From Cololabis saira (lineage: Eukaryota > Chordata > Actinopteri > Beloniformes > Belonidae): a DNA stretch of 64,000 nt. The position numbers were made by a program, and so were the translations under genes. The stretch spans positions 33,871,350 through 33,935,349 of the forward strand of contig NC_084609.1 in the NCBI RefSeq assembly GCF_033807715.1, given 5' to 3'. Positions 8,410-18,714 of the stretch are shown one piece after another (position 1 is the first letter of the stretch; each line of letters begins with the position of its first letter). Below the pieces are notes generated by a model, which had not been told where the DNA came from, searched no databases, and saw only the letters and a program-made list of their open reading frames with translations.

Positions 8410-9211
8410 TGTAACAGAGTTGAAAAATCCCACTTTAATCATTTTTGTTTTCAAATTATATTTAGGGATTTTATTTATCATTTATTTATTTTGTTGAATG
8501 TTTGTGAATTTTATCTAAATTAGTTATTTTATTTTATTGTTATTTTTATTTGCGTATTTTGAGGAAACTGCCTTTTTGGCCCTACCCTTTTTTTTTACCT
8601 CCTGGGCTTCCGTATCTCTTTACTTCAGCTCCTCAGTGCTGCGTTGCTCTGATGAGTGTAAGTTGTGTTGGGAACTGCTGCTGCTTTTCTTAAGAGATTT
8701 CTTTAAGAAATTATCCATATATGTTGATATTTTTGGCGCATGTTGTATACTTTAAATACTACTGATATTACGTGGCTGTTTTGTGTTGTTTTGATGATTT
8801 AATATGCTTTTTGTGGATGTTTTATTTTCGCGCCCTTGGTGTACAGCGGCGGGCGGTAACCGGTTTAAACCAGTAGGTGGCAGTGTAAACCAGACGGCGC
8901 TGCAGAGCCTCGATCTGAGTGTTCACTTTCCCGTTTTTGTTTTGTTTGTTCAGGGAGCAGGAGTTTAAAAGAGGGTCCAGAAGACTTATTCTTGTGTTTT
9001 TCTGTCTTCTGCAGGTATGTTTCCTTTGTCAAATTAATTGTTTTTATTGTGTTTAAATTAGAGAGTGCTGCGTTGCTCTGATGAGTGGAGCAGGAGTTTA
9101 AAAGAGGGTCCAGAAGACTTATTCTTGTGTTTTTCTGTCTTCTGCAGAAATAAACGTAGCAAAACCTATTCATGACTCATCATTTGTTGCAACGGATCCA
9201 AACCTGTTACA
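8410..9211 (+). repeat. 3' LTR
   Basis: This is the second 802-bp LTR, offset by exactly 7523 bases from the first. The short reading frames in the two LTRs give the same translations on both strands, so divergence is very low. It carries the same 61-bp duplication, AATAAA and CTCF-like core (8870-8884). Confidence 0.93.
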
Positions 9212-9534
9212 TCTGCACAACATGCTAGATCACAAGATCAGAAACAGTACTACTTCTGATATCCCCAGAGGTTCATCACTGTTTGCAGTATTAACCTTTG
9301 TGAATTGTTTGTTTTCCATTTTCATTCATTCAGCATTAAAATTCAAATAGTTCTATGTAAGGAGTTGAGGCTTTTTTTCTTTCCCTTTTCTAATGAATCA
9401 TTTAGCGAATGCAGAAGCTTGAATTTTGGAAGGAGCTGCAGTTTCCCCTGCTAGCACAGGACTAAAATGGAAAATGCTCCACACTATAATCTTATTTAAG
9501 GGTACTACCAAATGTTTTACAGTGCGTTTCTCAT
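9212..9534. other. Unassigned flank
   Basis: This AT-rich sequence between the 3' LTR and the Tc1-like relic shows no coding, repeat or splice signal that I recognise. It continues the sequence at 701-886 that the retrotransposon split. Confidence 0.4.
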
Positions 9535-10160
9535 TCACTTACAGCTTTTTTACAATTGTTTACACACTAAAATAAAAATGTCCATACATTTTGCGAAATC
9601 TTTCTCCAAGGAGCCAAACACCTGCACAGATTTGCACAACATTACACACAATGTCTGCTTCCCCCTTTTCTGCAAAACATTACACCCAGTGAATTGTAAA
9701 ACTCTACACACATTTTCACGTCTTAGACACAGATAAGGATTGTGAGGTTACTTCCCTGTCATTACAAAACCCCGGATTGCCAATGACAACATGAACTAAT
9801 TGGATAATCACATCCACCAAGTGTGGAAGCACGTGGGCTAATTTCAAAACGCAGCACTCAGGTTTGATATAGTAGCAGGTGAGTTCACCTGTTTTCAACA
9901 AAAATGGAAGGAGCTAGACCAGGGGTCGGCAACCCAAAATGTTTTAGAGCCATATTGGACCAAAAACACAAAAAACAAATATGTCTGCAGCCGCAAAAAA
10001 ATTAAAAGTCTTGTATAAGCCTTAGAATGAAGACAACACATGCTGCATGTAGCTATATTAGTTAGAACTGGGGGTAGATTTTTTTTTTCATTATGCACTT
10101 CGAGAAAAAAGTCAATGTTGAGAAAAAATTTGAAATGTCGAGAAAAAAGTCGAAATGTTG

Positions 10161-10729
10161 TGAATGAATGGGATGCCTGGGTCTGGGGCCCTCCGTTGTC
10201 GGGCCTGCGCGGGTGTCGCCTTGTTGGGGGGTTCCCTCTCTCCGGGCCCGTCTCCGGTCCCCCCCGCTGCCTCTACGGCGGGGCGCCCCTCTGGTCTTGG
10301 AGGGCCACTTTCGTGGGGGACGGGTGCGCCTGCCCGCGTCGGCGGCCGGGGCGGCTCTGTCTCTCCGGGCGGGCTGGCCCCCTGCCGGGTGGAGGTCGCT
10401 GGCCTGAAGGGTGAGGGCCTCCTGGCCGCGTGTCCGGCCCGGACCGGGTGGCCGGGGATTGCCTGGGTCGCGGTCCGCCGCCGCGGGATCCCTGGCTGCT
10501 TCTTTCCGCGCCGTGGGGGCCCCGCCCGCGGGCCCCCTCGGCCGCCGCCGGGTGGGGGGGGGGGGCCTCGCAGGCGGTGGGTTGCCTCCCTCCTACTTCT
10601 CCCCTCTGTGGGGTTGCCGGTGGCCTGGGTTCCGGGCTCTTCCTTGTCGGCCTCTGGTCTCACGGGTGGCGGGGTTGCTCCCCCCCCTCCCCCACTATAG
10701 ATACACTTCAGGTGGAGCTTTGTTTGGTT

Positions 10730-10802
<73 letters not shown>

Positions 10803-10818
10803 GTAATTTAGTCACACG

Positions 10819-10865
<47 letters not shown>

Positions 10866-11346
10866 ATGCATGATCATATACATACACACACACACACATA
10901 GACATACACACTGGCTTGTTCACCTGCATGCTGGCTCTCTAGTTTTTGGGTTTAGGTAGCGGTAGCGATAGCTTAGCTCAGACTGCGATCAGATCTCAAG
11001 ATTTAGGTCGATTGCTGTTCGTGTTTTGGATGGCTCCGTGCCGGTTTCGTGCTTTGTTTGTGGTTTTTTTGTTGCAGATTTCCAGTGCTTGACGTGTGTC
11101 TCCGTGTGTTCCTGCTTCCTGGATTGGCAGTGGATGTCGTCACCACCCCCCCCCCCCACCCCCTCCCCCCCCCAAAAAAAAAAAAAAAAAAAAAAAAAAC
11201 ACTGGGTTTGTATGTGTATATTTATGTATGTGTACGCATATGTGTGCGTATATATATATGTATATATTACATATAGTAATAATGCACATATATACACTTT
11301 TGGTTTCTACCGTCATGGTATCAATCAATAATATGTGTGCAGACAA

Positions 11347-11390
<44 letters not shown>
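10161..11390 (+). mobile_element. GC-rich poly(A)-tailed retroposon, family unknown
   Basis: It ends in 41 A residues (11350-11390). The 9-mer GAAATGTTG stands directly before it (10152-10160) and directly after the tail (11391-11399), which looks like a target duplication. However, the surrounding array repeats this word, so the duplication is not decisive. The first 550 bases are very GC-rich, then come (CA)n runs and a 400-base unique part. Long open frames are low-complexity and not credible as genes. A second copy in reverse lies at 63258-64000. Confidence 0.65.
10733..10798. repeat. (CA)n microsatellite
   Basis: Uninterrupted CA dinucleotides. A second CA run follows at about 10822-10859 and a shorter one at 10884-10898, all inside the retroposon. 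Confidence 0.97.
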
Positions 11391-11392
<2 letters not shown>

Positions 11393-11610
11393 AATGTTGA
11401 GAAAAAGTCAAAATATTGAGAAAAAAGTCGAAATGTCGAGAAAAAAGTCGAAATGTTGAGAAAAAGTCAAAATATTGAGAAAAAAGTCGAAATGTCGAGA
11501 AAAAAGTCAAAATGACGAGATTAAAAAGGAAAGGAAAAAGGAAGAAAAAAAGAGAAAAAAGGGAAAAAAGAAGAAAAAAGAAAAAAAGGAAGAAAAAAAA
11601 AGAAAAAAAG
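11391..11610 (+). repeat. GTCGAAATGTCGAGAAAAAA array and A/G-rich tract
   Basis: Several imperfect units of GAAATGTCGAGAAAAAAGTC are followed by an AAAAGGAAA-type purine tract. The same units recur in all relatives of this hAT-like family and in the foldback elements at 41.4 and 51.7 kb. Confidence 0.8.
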
Positions 11611-11996
11611 GAAAAAAAAGTCCAACATTTATGAAAAAGCTCCAGGGAGCCACTAGGGCGGCACTAAAAAGCTGCATGCGGCTCTAGAGCCGCGGGTTGC
11701 CGACCCCTGAGCTAGAAGAAGAGTGAGAAATGTAATTGGACACAGGGCAATCACCACTGTGCCAGGGCAGTGAGGGGGTAACATCACCCTGTGCTGCTGT
11801 TGAACTAAATGGGGCAAATCTGGGACCCTATAATGCAAATCTAATACTTGAATTTCTTGACAGATTGCATGACATGGTCACAGCATTAAACCAAGTGGAC
11901 CAGATGCAGCACATCTTCATTTGGGACAATGTCTCAGTCAATCGGGCTGCTCTGGTCCAGAATTGGTTCCATGAGCACCCTGAACTTGAAGTCTTA

Positions 11997-12723
11997 GGGC
12001 CAATCCCAATACACCCCCTACTTTCTACCACTAGCCCTGTTCTCTTCTAGCTGTTAATATGCCACTTTATTAAGTTTTGATATTTCTTCAGGAGTAAAAG
12101 TAACCGTTAAGATCCCCAACCTGGGCTCAGTTTATCCAAATAACGCCTGTTACGAAATTTGACCCGAAAATTTCGAGATGAGTACAGCCGGCTGCCGGCT
12201 CGGGAGCTCATTTATGGTTGGCAGAGCCTACGGCGTAGGTTACGGCGTAGGCTCTGCGTTGGTGTAACGCGGAACCATAAATCAGCCTTTATTCTGGCGA
12301 GGTTTGATAAAGACTTCGCAACAACGAGCAAACAAGTGATTATGTACATTCACTGAGTGAATATTATGAAAGTAAAATATATATTTCTCGCTAGAAATGT
12401 AATCAAAACACATTTTTATGCAGAAACTAACTCAAGATAATGATTTTATTCACTAAAAAATAAGAAATGTCCGCCATGTTTTTTTTTTTATTCAGTCCAC
12501 AAATGACGACGAAAAGCATTCTGGGAAATCTTTCTGGCCCTAGGTCAACTAGTGTGAATCTGAAAACCCTCACTGTGAAGGGCCAGATTCATATCCACTA
12601 GCGCTAAATAAGCCACTACCACTAGATGCAAAGAGGAATTGGGACACCACTACCCTCACAGGAACGCGCAAAATTTAGGGGTAGGGATGAAAAGTAGGAC
12701 TAGGGGGGGATTGGGACTGGGCC
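11997..12723 (+). mobile_element. 727-bp Harbinger-like MITE
   Basis: The terminal inverted repeats are GGGCCAATCCCAAT and ATTGGGACTGGGCC. TTA stands on both sides (11994-11996 and 12724-12726), and the interrupted transposase continues in frame across it, which confirms the 3-bp duplication. No protein is encoded. The CG-rich palindromic cassette is at about 12215-12290. The relative orientation is opposite to the copy at 1-700. Confidence 0.8.
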
Positions 12724-13478
12724 TTATACATTCCCCCAAACTCCCTCTTCCTGAATCCAATAGAAGAGTGTTTTCAGCATGGCAGTGGAAGGTACAGCGT
12801 ACCTGCGGCCCTAAGCTGCTTCTGTGCAGGGCTGAATCTGTTGGCTCTTCCAACGGTGCCTTCCCAATGAAGACGTGACCTGTGATGTGGATGAAATCTT
12901 CTGGCCTGATCCAGCCAGACGGAGAGATGATGAATAGTTACAGTATTCTTATTGCTTTTACAGTAGTTTTTTCCTCAGAGTCAGAGTGTATGTACTTCAT
13001 GTAGTCATGTAGTCTACAGATTTGATTTGTTTCATTGATTTCATTGTTGGTTGATTACTGTAACTGATTATGGTAAGAAATACTGTAAGTATTGAAATAA
13101 ATACTTAAAACATTCAGAACTCTCAAACTAATCATGAAGAATGTTGTTTTATGTCACTATTTTTTTGTTATCTAAATCATCTCTTACATAACAATGTTTG
13201 GCCAAAAATCTAGCACAAGCTATTTCCTCAAATTATTTTTTTACAAATGTTTTTATTTATTAGTAGTGTCTGATTATTGAGGACTGTGTTGGTTAAATTA
13301 AACTAATAGCATTTTCACTAATATCTGTATATGTTTTGACTGAATTGTCATTTTTCCAACAATCTAGGAATTATGCAAATTGAGTGTGGTGTTTGGATAA
13401 TTGTGATTTATATTTTTTTTAAAAGAACCTGGTTTCCAAAATGGCGTGTAAACAATTGAACAAAAACTGTAAACCACC

Positions 13479-14063
13479 TGAGTGCACATTTTGCTAGCTC
13501 AGTAAGAGCAACAGACTGTTTCAGGTAACATTACAATCTAACATGTAACCTTGAGTAATATCATTACAGTCCCATACATTTGAAACAAAGACCTTACAAG
13601 TTATTACGGAGTAGTTAATATCTATAATCCCAAACAGTCACTTTGCTGGTTTTGTGCTGGCGTATTAGCTTTGTCACAACTGTTTAATTTGGTCATAACT
13701 GAAGGTTAAGATAAAAAGGGAAAAAAATGAATAGGGCACTTACATTTCTTTTCACCATGTCCTCCAAACAGAGCAAGGCAAAAGTTGTCCACCTTTGTTC
13801 GTGATGTGGAAAATGCCCATATTGGTAATACATAGTTGGATGCAGTACATGACTAGAAGTGACCGTATAAAATGATTCAGTTTGTGTCACACCACAGTCA
13901 TGCAGACCCATATCTCAGGCCACATTTATATCATGCACACATCTTCATATCTCACACACCCTTACACACACAAGAACATGACATCCCTGCCTTATGCATA
14001 GGTGTAATCATCAAACTGTGAGCTGACCCCAGGGGCCGCCCCTAGGTGAAGCAGACTAGGATG
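13479..14063. other. Probable sult4a1 intron, no firm feature
   Basis: No transposon is recognised. On the minus strand 13744-13852 has an open frame between a CTAG acceptor and a perfect GTAAGT donor, but the peptide matches nothing I know. Confidence 0.3.
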
Positions 14064-14071
14064 TTCTAGAC

Positions 14072-14729
14072 CAGGGGTCGGCATTCCGCGGCCCTAGAGC
14101 AGCATGCAGCTCTTTAGCGCTGCCCTAGTGGCTCCTGGAGCTTTTTCAAAAATGTTTGACCTTTTTTTTCCTTTTTTTCTTCTTTTTTTCCCTTTTTCTT
14201 CTTTTTCCTTTTTTTTCCTTTTTCCTTTCCTTTTTAATCTCGACATTTTGATTTTTTTTTCTCTAAATTTTGAATTTTTTCTCTAAATTTTGACTTTTTT
14301 CTCGACATTTTGACTTTTTTCTCGACATTTTGATTTTTTTCTCAACATTTCGACTTTTTTCTCGAGATTGTACTTCAACATTAATCTCGACATTTCGACT
14401 TCTTCTCGACATTTTGACTTTTTTCTTGACATTTCGACTTTTTTCTTGACATTTCGACTTTTTTATCAAGATTGTACTTCAAAATCTTGACATTTTGACT
14501 TTTTTCTCGACCTTTCGACTTTTTTTTCAACATTTCAACTTTTTTCTCGAAGTGCATAATGAAAAAATAAAACTTCCCCCAGTTATAACTAATATAGAAA
14601 CATGCAGCATGTGTTGCCTTCATTCTAAGGCTTATACAAGACTTTTCATTTTTTGCGGCTCCAGACATATTTGTTTTTTGCGTTTTTGGTCCAATATGGC
14701 TCTAAAACATTTTGGGTTGCCGACCCCTG
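14072..14729 (-). mobile_element. hAT-like MITE, same family as 9920-11709
   Basis: It starts CAGGGGTCGGCA and ends TTGCCGACCCCTG. The 8-bp flanks TTCTAGAC and GTCTATAC match at 6 of 8. The interior has about a dozen TCGACATTTTGACTTTTTTC units. It has no insert, so it shows what the 9920 copy looked like before the retroposon arrived. Orientation is inferred from the unit direction. Confidence 0.75.
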
Positions 14730-14951
14730 GTCTATACAATCCCTAAATAACTTGGATTCGGGCAATTGATGCACCTGTGTGTGAATCTCCCTCTGCAGAG
14801 CACTCTTTTTTTGTACTTACAAATATAAGGCTAGATATTTCCATTTGTTTTTTTTTGTTTGTTTTTTTACTGCTACATTTTAGAATATTACTACAATACT
14901 GTGTGGATTTAAAAAAATCAGCATCAGTTGATGATTTGTGACCTCAACCTA

Positions 14952-15310
14952 CACGATTGTCTCAAAAAATTTGAATATTGTGATAAAGTTCTTTATTTTC
15001 TGTAATGCAATTAAAAAAACAAAAATGTCATACATTCTGGATTCATTACAAATCAACTGAAATATTGCAAGCCTTTTATTATTTTAATATTGCTGATTAT
15101 GGTTTACAGTTTAAGATTCCCAGAATATTCAAATTTTTTGAGATAGGATATTTGAGTTTTCTTAAGCTGTAAACCATGATCAGCAATATTAAAATAATAA
15201 AAGGCTTGCAATATTTCAGTTGATTTGTAATGAATCCAGAATGTATGACGTTTTTGTTTTTGTAATTGCATTACAGAAAATCACAATATTCTAATTTTCT
15301 GACAGTCCTG
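14952..15310. mobile_element. Palindromic mariner-like MITE, copy 1
   Basis: Two long arms are near-complementary (for example CTGGATTCATTACAAATCAA on the left and its complement on the right). TA flanks both ends, and the ends resemble CAGGACTGTCTC. The same family is at 15782-16148 and 48554-48920, and a half copy is at 24350-24468. This copy sits just 3' of sult4a1 exon 3 in the gene's direction. Confidence 0.75.
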
Positions 15311-15398
15311 TATCTGATGAATTGAGTTTATAAGTTTTAGAAAAGCTGCTACTGCAGTAAAGAGCAATAGGTACTCTAGTTTGAGTTTGAATGCTCAC

Positions 15399-15479
15399 CT
15401 TGGCCTCTCCCTTGTGCATAGCTGTAGGCAGAAACCGGTAGGGAAGATGGCTTTTTATCAAGCGAGGCGATGTCAGCTC
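15399..15479 (-). CDS. sult4a1: Sulfotransferase 4A1, exon 3
   Basis: These 81 bases encode 27 residues beginning ELTSPRLIKSHLPYRF, which closely matches the vertebrate SULT4A1 segment after the second exon. The acceptor is CAG (15480-15482 on the plus strand reads CTG) and the donor is GTGAGC. The phase is 0 at both ends. Exons 4 onward were looked for on the minus strand at lower coordinates and not found, so they are expected outside the window. Confidence 0.93.
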
Positions 15480-15616
15480 CTGTGGGAACAAAGTGAAAGT
15501 GCGTACAGGTATGTACTCCATCATTCTCTTAGAATATCAAGCCTGCTTTAATGTTATGTATCCAAGAAGTCTTTCTTGTAAACACATTTAAATTGAAATA
15601 TGGTCTCTGTTATCTG

Positions 15617-15720
15617 CCTTGAAGAAGGCCTACATGGCCCAAACATGTTGGCATTTTTTTACTTTTACAAAGCCATGATTTAATAAAGGCGTTTTATATC
15701 TTTCTATCCTCTTGAGTGCC
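15617..15720 (+). repeat. Penelope-like 3' end fragment
   Basis: GAAGAAGGCC, CAAACATGTTGG and a downstream TTTAATAAAGGCG form a pattern I associate with ends of Penelope-like elements. A second such pattern is at 26040-26140. Family assignment is by recall only. Confidence 0.35.
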
Positions 15721-15781
15721 TCTGTTTTTCTAAATTGTCTTTCAATCTTTTTGATCCCCATGCCGAAGAGCACCTGAAGTA

Positions 15782-16148
15782 CAGGACTGTCTTAGACAAT
15801 TAGAATATTGTGATAAAGTTCTTTATTTTCTATAATGCAATTAAAAAAACAAAAATGTTATACATTCTGGATTCATTACAAATCAACTGAAATATTGCAA
15901 GGCTTTTATTATTTTAATATTGCTGATTATGGCTTACAGTTTAAGATTAAGATTCCCAGAATATTCTAATTTTTTGAGATAGGATATTTGAGTTTTCTTA
16001 AGCTGTAAGCCATGATCAGCAATATTAAAATAATAAAAGGCTTGCAATATTTCAGTTGATTTGTAATGAATCCAGAATGTATGACATTTTTGCATTACAG
16101 AAAATAAAGGACTTTATCACAATATTCTAATTTTCTGAGACAGTCCTG
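15782..16148. mobile_element. Palindromic mariner-like MITE, copy 2
   Basis: The ends are CAGGACTGTCTTAG and GAGACAGTCCTG, with TA on both sides (15780-15781 and 16149-16150). The interior arms repeat those of copy 1. It lies in the intron between sult4a1 exons 2 and 3. Confidence 0.82.
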
Positions 16149-16364
16149 TACACTTTTTTTGTTTCTCACACCCAGCAGCACTCCATGCATTTGTAGTTAG
16201 ACTTATATTTACAAATATGTTTGCCTGTTTGTGAGACAATTAGAAGAAAGTACATTTAAAAATGAATTTGACTGTGAAAGCACAACAGTGGAGAGTCTAT
16301 GATTGTTGATAAGAATTCATCATCAAGTCCTCTAGCAGATGTGTCTAACGTCCTTTTACTGTAC

Positions 16365-16495
16365 CTGTATGATATCCAGGCCCGGCTGTGGATATTCTAA
16401 GACAGGCAACTGTTCGTCAATATTCATGAGGCCGATCTCATCAGGGTCTACTCCCTGACTCACCAGATACACTATTTCCTGGAGAAGACTGGTAC
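16365..16495 (-). CDS. sult4a1: Sulfotransferase 4A1, exon 2
   Basis: These 131 bases continue the split Gly codon from exon 1 and read TSLLQEIVYLVSQGVDPDEI and onward to PQPGLDII, nearly identical to the known vertebrate protein. The acceptor is CAG and the donor is GTACAG. The TS residues complete the PAPS-binding loop (TYPKSGTS) that begins in exon 1. In the family this segment lies next to the cofactor site. Confidence 0.95.
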
Positions 16496-16619
16496 CTGGA
16501 GAGAGACAGACAACACAGGACAACTAGACATTTAGACTGCAGAAGAGAACAGAGTTCATCACTGTTGAGTGCTGAGAAAAACTAAATTCAACATTAAATG
16601 GGACCTATTATGGCATCTA

Positions 16620-17204
16620 ATACATATTTTCGGATTCGGATTGGGATTCAACTTTAATAATCCCCAAAGGGGAAACTTCATTGCCACCATGGCCACAACA
16701 ATACAACATAAAACAATCAACTATACACATTAACATGTCTCCACCTAGGGACAGCAGTGGATCAATACAACAAAAAAATAACCAGAAAATGAGCCCCCAA
16801 AAAAGGGAGATAAAAGAAAAAGAATACACATCCATTTAAAAGTGCAATGTGCAGGACAAGTATAGCAGCAAGTTAAACATCTAAGAATATAGCTGCAATT
16901 AAAAGTGCACTGTACAAGAGAATATGGCAGCAAGTTATGACAGTCTGAAAGAGTGGCTGCAGTTTAAATGCAATGTGCAGTACAAGGGTTAATATATATT
17001 AGTATTAGTATATATTAGTATAGCAGCAAGACATGACATCAGCAGTCCAAGTTAAAAAGTCTGGTTGCTGCAGGAACAAAGGACTTCCTAAATCTCTCTG
17101 TGGAGCATTTGGGCAAAAGAAGCTTCTACTTCTGACACTTCTGTAAAAAAGCTGTACAGGGGATGATCATCTTGGGACAGGAAAGCTCCGAGCTTCCTCC
17201 TAGT
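16620..17204 (-). mobile_element. LINE 3' end (ORF2 C-terminus), older host LINE
   Basis: On the minus strand 17040-17110 reads a C-terminus containing ERFRKSFVPAATRLFN and then a stop. The 3' untranslated part with the CCCCAAAGGGGAAA stem and a GGATT tail follows to 16620. Its upstream part resumes at about 22012-22110, where the minus strand reads NRINKLIKKAGSVIG. The minisatellite and the L2-like LINE were inserted between the two parts. Confidence 0.6.
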
Positions 17205-17462
17205 ACTGGTACTATAACTGGTACTATAACTGGTACTACTGGTACTACTGGTACTATAACTGGTACTACTGGTACTAATAGCTATGAGTTTCCTCCTAGT
17301 ATAACTGGTATTACTGGTACTATAACTGGTACTATAACTGGTACTACTGGTACTATAACTGGTACTATAACTGGTACTACTGGTACTAATAGCTATGAGC
17401 TTTCTCCTAGTATAACTGGTATTACTGGTACTATAACTGGTACTATAACTGGTACTACTGGT
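17205..17462. repeat. (GGTACTATAACT/GGTACT) minisatellite
   Basis: Hexamer- and dodecamer-based units of GGTACTATAACTGGTACTACT repeat for about 260 bp. A short stretch of the same array reappears at 21979-22008 on the other side of the LINE. Confidence 0.9.
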
Positions 17463-17621
17463 TCAATTCAATTCAATTCAATTTTATTTATATAGCGTCT
17501 AATACAACAGATGTTGTCTCTAGACGCTTTCCAGAGATCCAGAACATGAACATAAACCCCCGCGCAATTATTACATAAACAATGGCAGGTAAAAACTCCC
17601 CTAGTGGGAGAAAAACCTTAA

Positions 17622-18714
17622 AGGGGACATATTATGGCATTTAATGTATATTTTAAACAGGCCTTGAATGTAAAAACAATCTAAAGCTTGTTTTTTCTAC
17701 ATAAATCAGAAATCCAGCCTGTGGGCCCTGTCACTAGTTTTACCGCTTCTAACCCCTTTTTCTGTGCTCCATTCTAAGGGAAGGGGGGGGTATGATAATG
17801 AGGCTCTGTGCTGATTGGCTCCCTGAATGGCTAATAATATAAAATAACATTTATGCACTATTTCAGCCGGATCTGCCCGGCGGATGCTGAACGATGGCCC
17901 CGCAACCCCACGCCGGGCGCCCAGCATGGCTCTGCGGCGCATCGCCCGTTACCGGAGATCAAACGGACAGATTTCGCTGAAAATCTCGGAGGGTGAAGCT
18001 GGTCCAGCCTGGGACGTACCCCAGAAATCCCTGCTCCCTAAGCGGCTGGGAACCTGAACTATTTAGTCGGACGGACCGCGCTTTGGAAACCAGGAAGTAG
18101 GCTGGAGCAGCGCGCATCACCGCGGCTTTAACGGGGGAATCTGACCGGTTCCGACCGGCCGGGACCGCAGGAACCCGCCTGGACTGGTAGCAGGGACTCC
18201 CGGGGACCGACCAGCGGAATTTCAGCCGGATCTGCCCGGCGGAAGCTGTGCGACGGGCGCCCGGCGCACAGATCGGCTCCGGGGCGCATCCTCTGCGCAT
18301 CGCCCGTTACCGGGGATCAAACCGACAGATTTGGCTGAAAATCTCGGAGGGTGAAGCTGGTCCGACCTGGGACGGACCCCCAAGGACCCAGCTCCCAAAC
18401 CACCCGGGAACCTGGATGATTTAACCCGGATCCGCTCTGCCGCGGCGTCCGACTGGCTGAAGGAAGGACCACTCCAGCCGATGGAGAGAGCTGGTTGTGG
18501 GCGTGGTTTCAGCAGCGGAGGCCGAACCTATGCACCTAGGGTGACGTCACCCTAGGAAAAAAAATCACGTGACACTGGGGGATTCTGTCCGGTGGGGGTC
18601 AGAGACCTTGCAGAAATTCATGGTATTTTGTCTCCCCTCTGCTGGCAGGGTGAGGGGAGACCACTTTATATATGTTAAAACAAGAAAAAACGTGTTTTTC
18701 ATAATAGTTCTCCT
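17622..18714. mobile_element. piggyBac-like MITE (TTAA-flanked), in LINE 3' UTR
   Basis: AGGGGACATATTATGG and CATAATAGTTCTCCT form the ends, with TTAA on both sides (17618-17621, 18715-18718). The flanking LINE sequence joins cleanly if it is removed. The interior is GC-rich with a duplicated block (about 17861-18000 and 18218-18350). Relatives are at 45530-46375 and, truncated, at 22112-22588. Confidence 0.75.

Larger units (their letters stand above)
887..9211 (+). mobile_element. Full-length Ty3/Gypsy LTR retrotransposon
   Basis: This is an 8325-bp element bounded by two 802-bp direct repeats that start TGTAACAG and end CTGTTACA. The 4-bp sequence TCTG flanks it on both sides (883-886 and 9212-9215). 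The internal order is primer-binding site, gag, protease, reverse transcriptase, RNase H, integrase, polypurine tract, which is the Ty3/Gypsy order. There is no envelope gene and no chromodomain that I can see. The reading frames are long and the two LTRs look alike throughout, so the insertion is probably recent. It lies downstream of sult4a1 exon 3, presumably inside that gene's intron. Confidence 0.95.
9920..11709 (+). mobile_element. Non-autonomous hAT-like element (CAGGGGTCGGCAACC ends)
   Basis: The ends are CAGGGGTCGGCAACCC and GGGTTGCCGACCCCTG. The 8-bp flanks are AGCTAGAC (9912-9919) and AGCTAGAA (11710-11717), a 7 of 8 target duplication as expected for hAT. The interior is non-coding: arrays built on GAAATGTCGAGAAAAAAGTC, interrupted by a poly(A) retroposon at 10161-11390. 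Relatives are at 14072-14729, 53795-54178 and 62769-63059. Confidence 0.8.
9902..12935 (+). pseudogene. Broken Tc1/IS630-type DDE transposase
   Basis: Pieces of one transposase can be read at 9902-9919 (start codon and four codons), 11718-11996 and 12724-12935. The middle piece contains the DDE_3-type stretch LGPYNANLILEFLD and FIWDNVSVNRAALVQNWF; its WDN carries the second catalytic Asp. After the MITE the reading resumes as YIPPNSLFLNPIEE, which holds the terminal catalytic Glu, and ends near CDVDE and WPDP motifs. The first insertion sits at codon 5. The N-terminal DNA-binding part is largely missing and frames shift, so it is dead. Similarity is recalled from the family, not computed. Confidence 0.7.
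9535..13478 (+). mobile_element. Tc1/IS630-like transposon relic with nested insertions
   Basis: The left end has TTTTTTACAATTGTTTACAC near 9548-9567. The right end has the inverse, reading GTGTAAACAATTG near 13447-13459. Between them lies a transposase relic cut by a hAT-like element (9920-11709) and a MITE (11997-12723). Removing these and one copy of each target duplication leaves about 1.4 kb, a usual size for this superfamily. The exact outer ends are uncertain. Confidence 0.6.

Noticed and set aside
10168..10700. GC-rich open frames that could be rRNA or a Pro/Gly-rich protein
   Set aside because: Frames are open on several strands because of base composition. I see no conserved rRNA core, and the segment is part of a dispersed poly(A) retroposon.
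10733..10929. Open frames made of Thr-His or Cys-Val repeats
   Set aside because: They are translations of (CA)n microsatellites.
1..15390. Search for sult4a1 exons 4-7 on the minus strand
   Set aside because: No stretch resembling the YMARNPKD segment or later exons was found, so I place them outside the window.
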